Assembly (NCBI RefSeq): GCF_029227915.1
Contig: NC_079877.1
Coordinates: 186,001-250,000, forward strand
Origin: Hydractinia symbiolongicarpus
Lineage: Eukaryota > Cnidaria > Hydrozoa > Anthoathecata > Hydractiniidae
DNA length: 64,000 bases
Reading direction: 5' to 3'
Shown: piece after piece, positions 60,541 through 64,000 of the stretch
How positions within the stretch are numbered: the stretch's first letter is position 1
How the letters are laid out: every line of letters begins with the position of its first letter
The notes under the pieces: model-generated
Databases searched by the model: none
What the model was told of the DNA's origin: nothing
Seen by the model: the letters and a program-made list of their open reading frames with translations, nothing else
Translations under genes and position numbers: made by a program

Positions 60541-63500
60541 AAACTCATTTCCAGAACGATTTTTTAAATTATCTTTTCACCACTAAAACGCATGAGACTT
60601 GTAGTTTTCAAAAATGTTTTTATTTTTGATGAGACGCTGAATAAAAGATGTTTAATCACCGGCAAACGAAAAGCCGCGATTTCCCGTAAATCCCGGACTC
60701 GGCCCGTATAGCCAAAAGTATACAAAGAAAGTATCCAGGGAGTAAACTCATTTCCCGAACGATTTTTTAAATTATTTTTTCACCACTAAAACGCATGAGA
60801 CTTGCAGTTCTCAAAAATGTTTTCATTTTTGATGAGACGCGGAATAAAAGAAGTTTAATCGCCGGCAAACGAAAACCCGCGATTTGTCGTACATCCCGGA
60901 CTCGGCCCGTATAGTCAAAAGTATATAAAGAAAATACCCAGGGAGTAAACTCATTTCCCGAACGATTTTTTAAATTATTTTTTCACCACTAAAACGTATG
61001 AGACTTGTAGTTTTCAAAAATGTTTTCATTTTTGATGAGACGCTGAATAAAAGAAGTTTAATCGCCGGCAAACGAAAACCCGCAAATTCCCGTAAATCCC
61101 GGACTCGGCCCGTATAGTCAAAAGTATACAAAGAAAATACCCAGGGAGTAAACTCATTTCCAGAACGATTTTTTAAATTATCTTTTCACCACTAAAACGG
61201 ATGAGACTTGTAGTTTTCAAAAATGTTTTCATTTTTGATGAGACGCTGAATAAAAGATGTTTAATCACCGGCAAACGAAAAGCCGCGATTTTCCGTAAAT
61301 CCCGGACTCGGCCCGTATAGTCAAAAGTATACAAAGAAAGTACCCTGCGAGTAAACTCATTTCCAGAACGATTTTTTAAATTATCTTTTCACCACTAAAA
61401 CGCATGAGACTTGTAGTTTTCAAAAATGTTTTCATTTTTGATGAGACGCTGAATAAAAAATGTTTAATCACCGGCAAACGAAAAGCCGCGATTTCCCGTA
61501 AATCCCGGACTCGGCCCGTATAGTCAAAAGTATACAAAGAAAGTACCCTGCGAGTAAACTCATTTCCATAACGATTTTTTAAATTATCTTTTCACCTCTA
61601 AAACGCACGAGACTTTTAGTTTTCAAAAATGTTTTCATTTTTGATGAGACGCTGAATAAAAGATGTTTAATCACCGGCAAACGAAAAGCCGCGATTTCCC
61701 GTAAATCCCGGACTCGGCCCGTATAGCCAAAAGTATACAAAGAAAGTATCCAGGGAGTAAACTCATTTCCCGAACGATTTTTTAAATTATTTTTTCACCA
61801 CTAAAACGCATGAGACTTGTAGTTTTCAAAAATGTTTTCATTTTTGATGAGACGCGGAATAAAAGAAGTTTAATCGCCGGCAAACGAAAACCCGCGATTT
61901 GCCGTACATCCCGGACTCGGCCCGTATAGTCAAAAGTATATAAAGAAAATACCCAGGGAGTAAACTCATTTCCCGAACGATTTTTTAAATTATTTTTTCA
62001 CCACTAAAACGTATGAGACTTGTAGTTTTCAAAAATGTTTTGATTTTTGATGAGACGCTGAATAAAAGAAGTTTAATCGCCGGCAAACGAAAACCCGCAA
62101 ATTCCCGTAAATCTCGGACTAGGCCCGTATAGCCAAAAGTATACAAAGAAAGTATCCAGGGAGTAAACTCATTTCCCGAACGATTTTTTAAATTATTTTT
62201 GCACCACTAAAACGCATGAGACTTGTAGTTTTCAAAAATGTTTTCATTTTTGATGAGACGCGGAATAAAAGAAGTTTAATCGCCGGCAAACGAAAACCCG
62301 CGAATTCCCGTAAATCCCGGACTCGGCCCGTATAGTCAAAAGTATACAAAGAAAATACCCAGGGAGTAAACTCATTTCCAGAACGATTTTTTAAATTATC
62401 TTTTCACCACTAAATCGCACGAGACTTGTAGTTTTCAAAAATGTTTTCATTTTTGATGAGACGCTGAATAAAAGAAGTTTAATCGCCGGCAAACGAAAAC
62501 CCGCGAATTCCCGTAAATCCTGGACTCGGCTTGGAAAGTCAAAAGTATACAAAGAAAATACCCAGGGAGTAAACTCATTTCCAGAACGATTTTTTAAATT
62601 ATCTTTTCACCACTAAAACGCATGACACTTGTAGTTTTCAAAAATGTTTTCATTTTTGATGAGACGCTGAATAAAAGAAGTTTAATCGCTGGCAAACGAA
62701 AACCCGCGAATTCCCGTAAATCTCGGACTCGGCCCGTATAGCCAAAAGTATACAAAGAAAGTATCCAGGGAGTAAACTCATTTCCCGAACGATTTTTTAA
62801 ATTATTTTTTCACCACTAAAACGCATGAGACTTGTAGTTTTCAAGAATGTTTTCATTTTTGATGAGACGCTGAATAAAAGAAGTTAAATCGCCAGCAAAC
62901 GAAAACCCGCGAATTCCCGTAAATCCCGGACTCGGCCCGTATAGTCGAATGTATACAAAGAAAGTACCCTGTGAGTAAACTCATTTCTCGAACGATTTTT
63001 TAAATTATTTTTTCACCACTAAAACGCATGAGACTTGTAGTTTTCAAAAATGTTTTCATTTTTGATGAGACGCTGAATAAAAGAAGTTTAATCGCCGGCA
63101 AACGAAAACCCGCGATTTCCCGTAAACCCCGCGCTTGGCCCGTATAGTCGAATGTATACAAAGAAAGTACCCTGTGAGTAAACTCATTTCGAGAACGATT
63201 TTTTAAATTATCTTTTCACCACTAAAACGCATGAGACTTGTAGTTTTCAAAAATGTTTTCATTTTTGATGAGACGCTGAATAAAAGAAGTTTAATCGCCG
63301 GCAAACAAAAACCCGCCATTTCCCGGAAATCCCGGACTCAGCCCGTATAGTCAAATGTATACAAAGAAAGTACCCTGCGAGTAAACTCATTTCCAGAACA
63401 ATTTTTTAAATTATCTTTTCACCACTAAAACGCACGAGACTTGTAGTTTTCAAAAATGTTTTCATTTTTGATGAGACGCTGAATAAAAGAAGTTTAATCG

Positions 63501-64000
63501 CCGGCAAACGAAAACCCGCGAATTCCCGTAAATCCTGGACTCGGCCCGTATAGTCAAAAGTATACAAAAAAGTACCCTGCGAGTAAACTCATTTCCAGAA
63601 CGATTTTTTAAATTATCTTTTCACCACTAAAACGCACGAGACTTGTAGTTTTCAAAAATGTTTTCATTTTTGATGAGACGCTGAATAAAAGAAGTTTAAT
63701 CGCCGGCAAACGAAAACCCGCCAATTCCCGTAAATCCCGCACTCGGTCCGTATAGTCAAAAGTATACAAAGAAAATACCCAGGGAGTAAACTCATTTCCA
63801 GAACGATTTTTTAAATTATCTTTTCACCACTAAATCGCATGAGACTTGTAGTTTTTAAAAATGTTTTCATTTTTGATGAGACGCTGAATAAAAGATGTTT
63901 AATCACCGGCAAACGAAAAGCCGCGATTTCCCGTAAATCCCGGACTCGGCCCGTATAGTCAAAAGTGTACAAAGAAAATACCCAGGAAGTAAACTCATTT
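60541..64000 (+). repeat. 3854-bp HOR, copy 2 (runs off the window)
   Basis: 3460 bp of a second copy. The window ends at the equivalent of 60146, about 394 bp short of a full unit. Differences noticed are few: CAGTTCTC for CAGTTTTC (60805), CACCTCTAAAACG for CACCACTAAAACG (about 61595), GCCGGC for GCTGGC (about 63090), and CCCGCCAATTCC for CCCGCGAATTCC (63720). A tandem run may continue beyond the edge. Confidence 0.92.

Larger units (their letters stand above)
1..64000. repeat. Satellite DNA array, ~203-bp monomer, about 315 copies
   Basis: The same unit recurs head to tail throughout. For example the AAAACG start falls at 1, 204, 407, 1016, 1219, 1422 and 1625, always in multiples of 203. 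No stretch of more than a few tens of bases lies outside the repeat. The array runs off both ends of the window. The monomer holds no gene: reading frames crossing it shift by two bases per copy (203 = 3x67+2) and close within about 1.7 monomers. The organisation is that of eukaryotic centromeric or heterochromatic satellite DNA. Which family or species it belongs to cannot be told from the sequence. Confidence 0.98.
13074..64000 (+). repeat. Orientation block 3: forward monomers
   Basis: About 250 monomers in forward phase without another strand switch up to the right edge. It comprises the right palindrome arm (to 24.4 kb) and then a series of HOR domains with different periods. Confidence 0.97.

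Noticed and set aside
1-64000. CRISPR array
   Set aside because: The repeated unit is the full 203 bp with no unique spacers; repeat and spacer sizes do not fit any CRISPR type.
1-64000. Telomeric or ribosomal spacer repeat
   Set aside because: No short telomere motif in tandem and no recognisable rRNA segment. A 203-bp unit with CCCG words does not match either.

Overview
The whole 64-kb window is one uninterrupted satellite DNA array. Its monomer is about 203 bp and about 37% G+C, and roughly 315 copies are present. Both window edges fall inside the array, so its true length is unknown. I see no protein-coding gene, rRNA, tRNA, transposon or unique sequence. All open frames are by-products of the repeat. 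This points to a eukaryotic heterochromatic locus, perhaps centromeric or pericentromeric. I do not recognise the monomer family and cannot name the organism.

Orientation divides the window into three blocks. I define forward as the phase in which a monomer starts AAAACGCA/CGAGACTTG and ends TTTTTTCACCACT. Block 1 (1-4567) is forward, block 2 (4568-13073) is reverse and block 3 (13074-64000) is forward. The two strand switches are abrupt and carry short microhomology. Block 2 is not simply an inverted run of generic monomers. It is a collinear inverted copy of 13074-24408, sharing private variants with it, so 4775-24408 is a compound palindrome of about 19.6 kb with a 206-bp (one-monomer) spacer. 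The right arm is longer by 3242 bp. Most of this is a 2839-bp tandem duplication (16.1-21.6 kb). Block 1 joins a copy of the outer end of that arm (about 21.2-24.2 kb) to a copy of its inner end (about 13.3-14.4 kb).

East of 24.4 kb the array is built of successive higher-order repeats (HORs), each with its own period: 5 monomers (1015 bp), 10 and 7 monomers (2030 and 1421 bp, together 3451), long copies offset by 4261-4557 bp, 10 monomers again (2030 bp), 17 monomers plus 25 bp (3476 bp), 9 monomers (1826 bp, or 1851 with a 25-bp insert), and 19 monomers (3854 bp) running off the right edge. Neighbouring HOR copies are almost identical, which indicates recent local amplification.

Each monomer carries a 22-bp dyad, two T6 tracts, about 13 CpGs and, in about half the copies, an EcoRI site. 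Many of the variants that distinguish monomer types are CpG to TpG/CpA changes. Coordinates of HOR copies were found by eye from shared variants. Periods are reliable to a few bases; copy edges are approximate.
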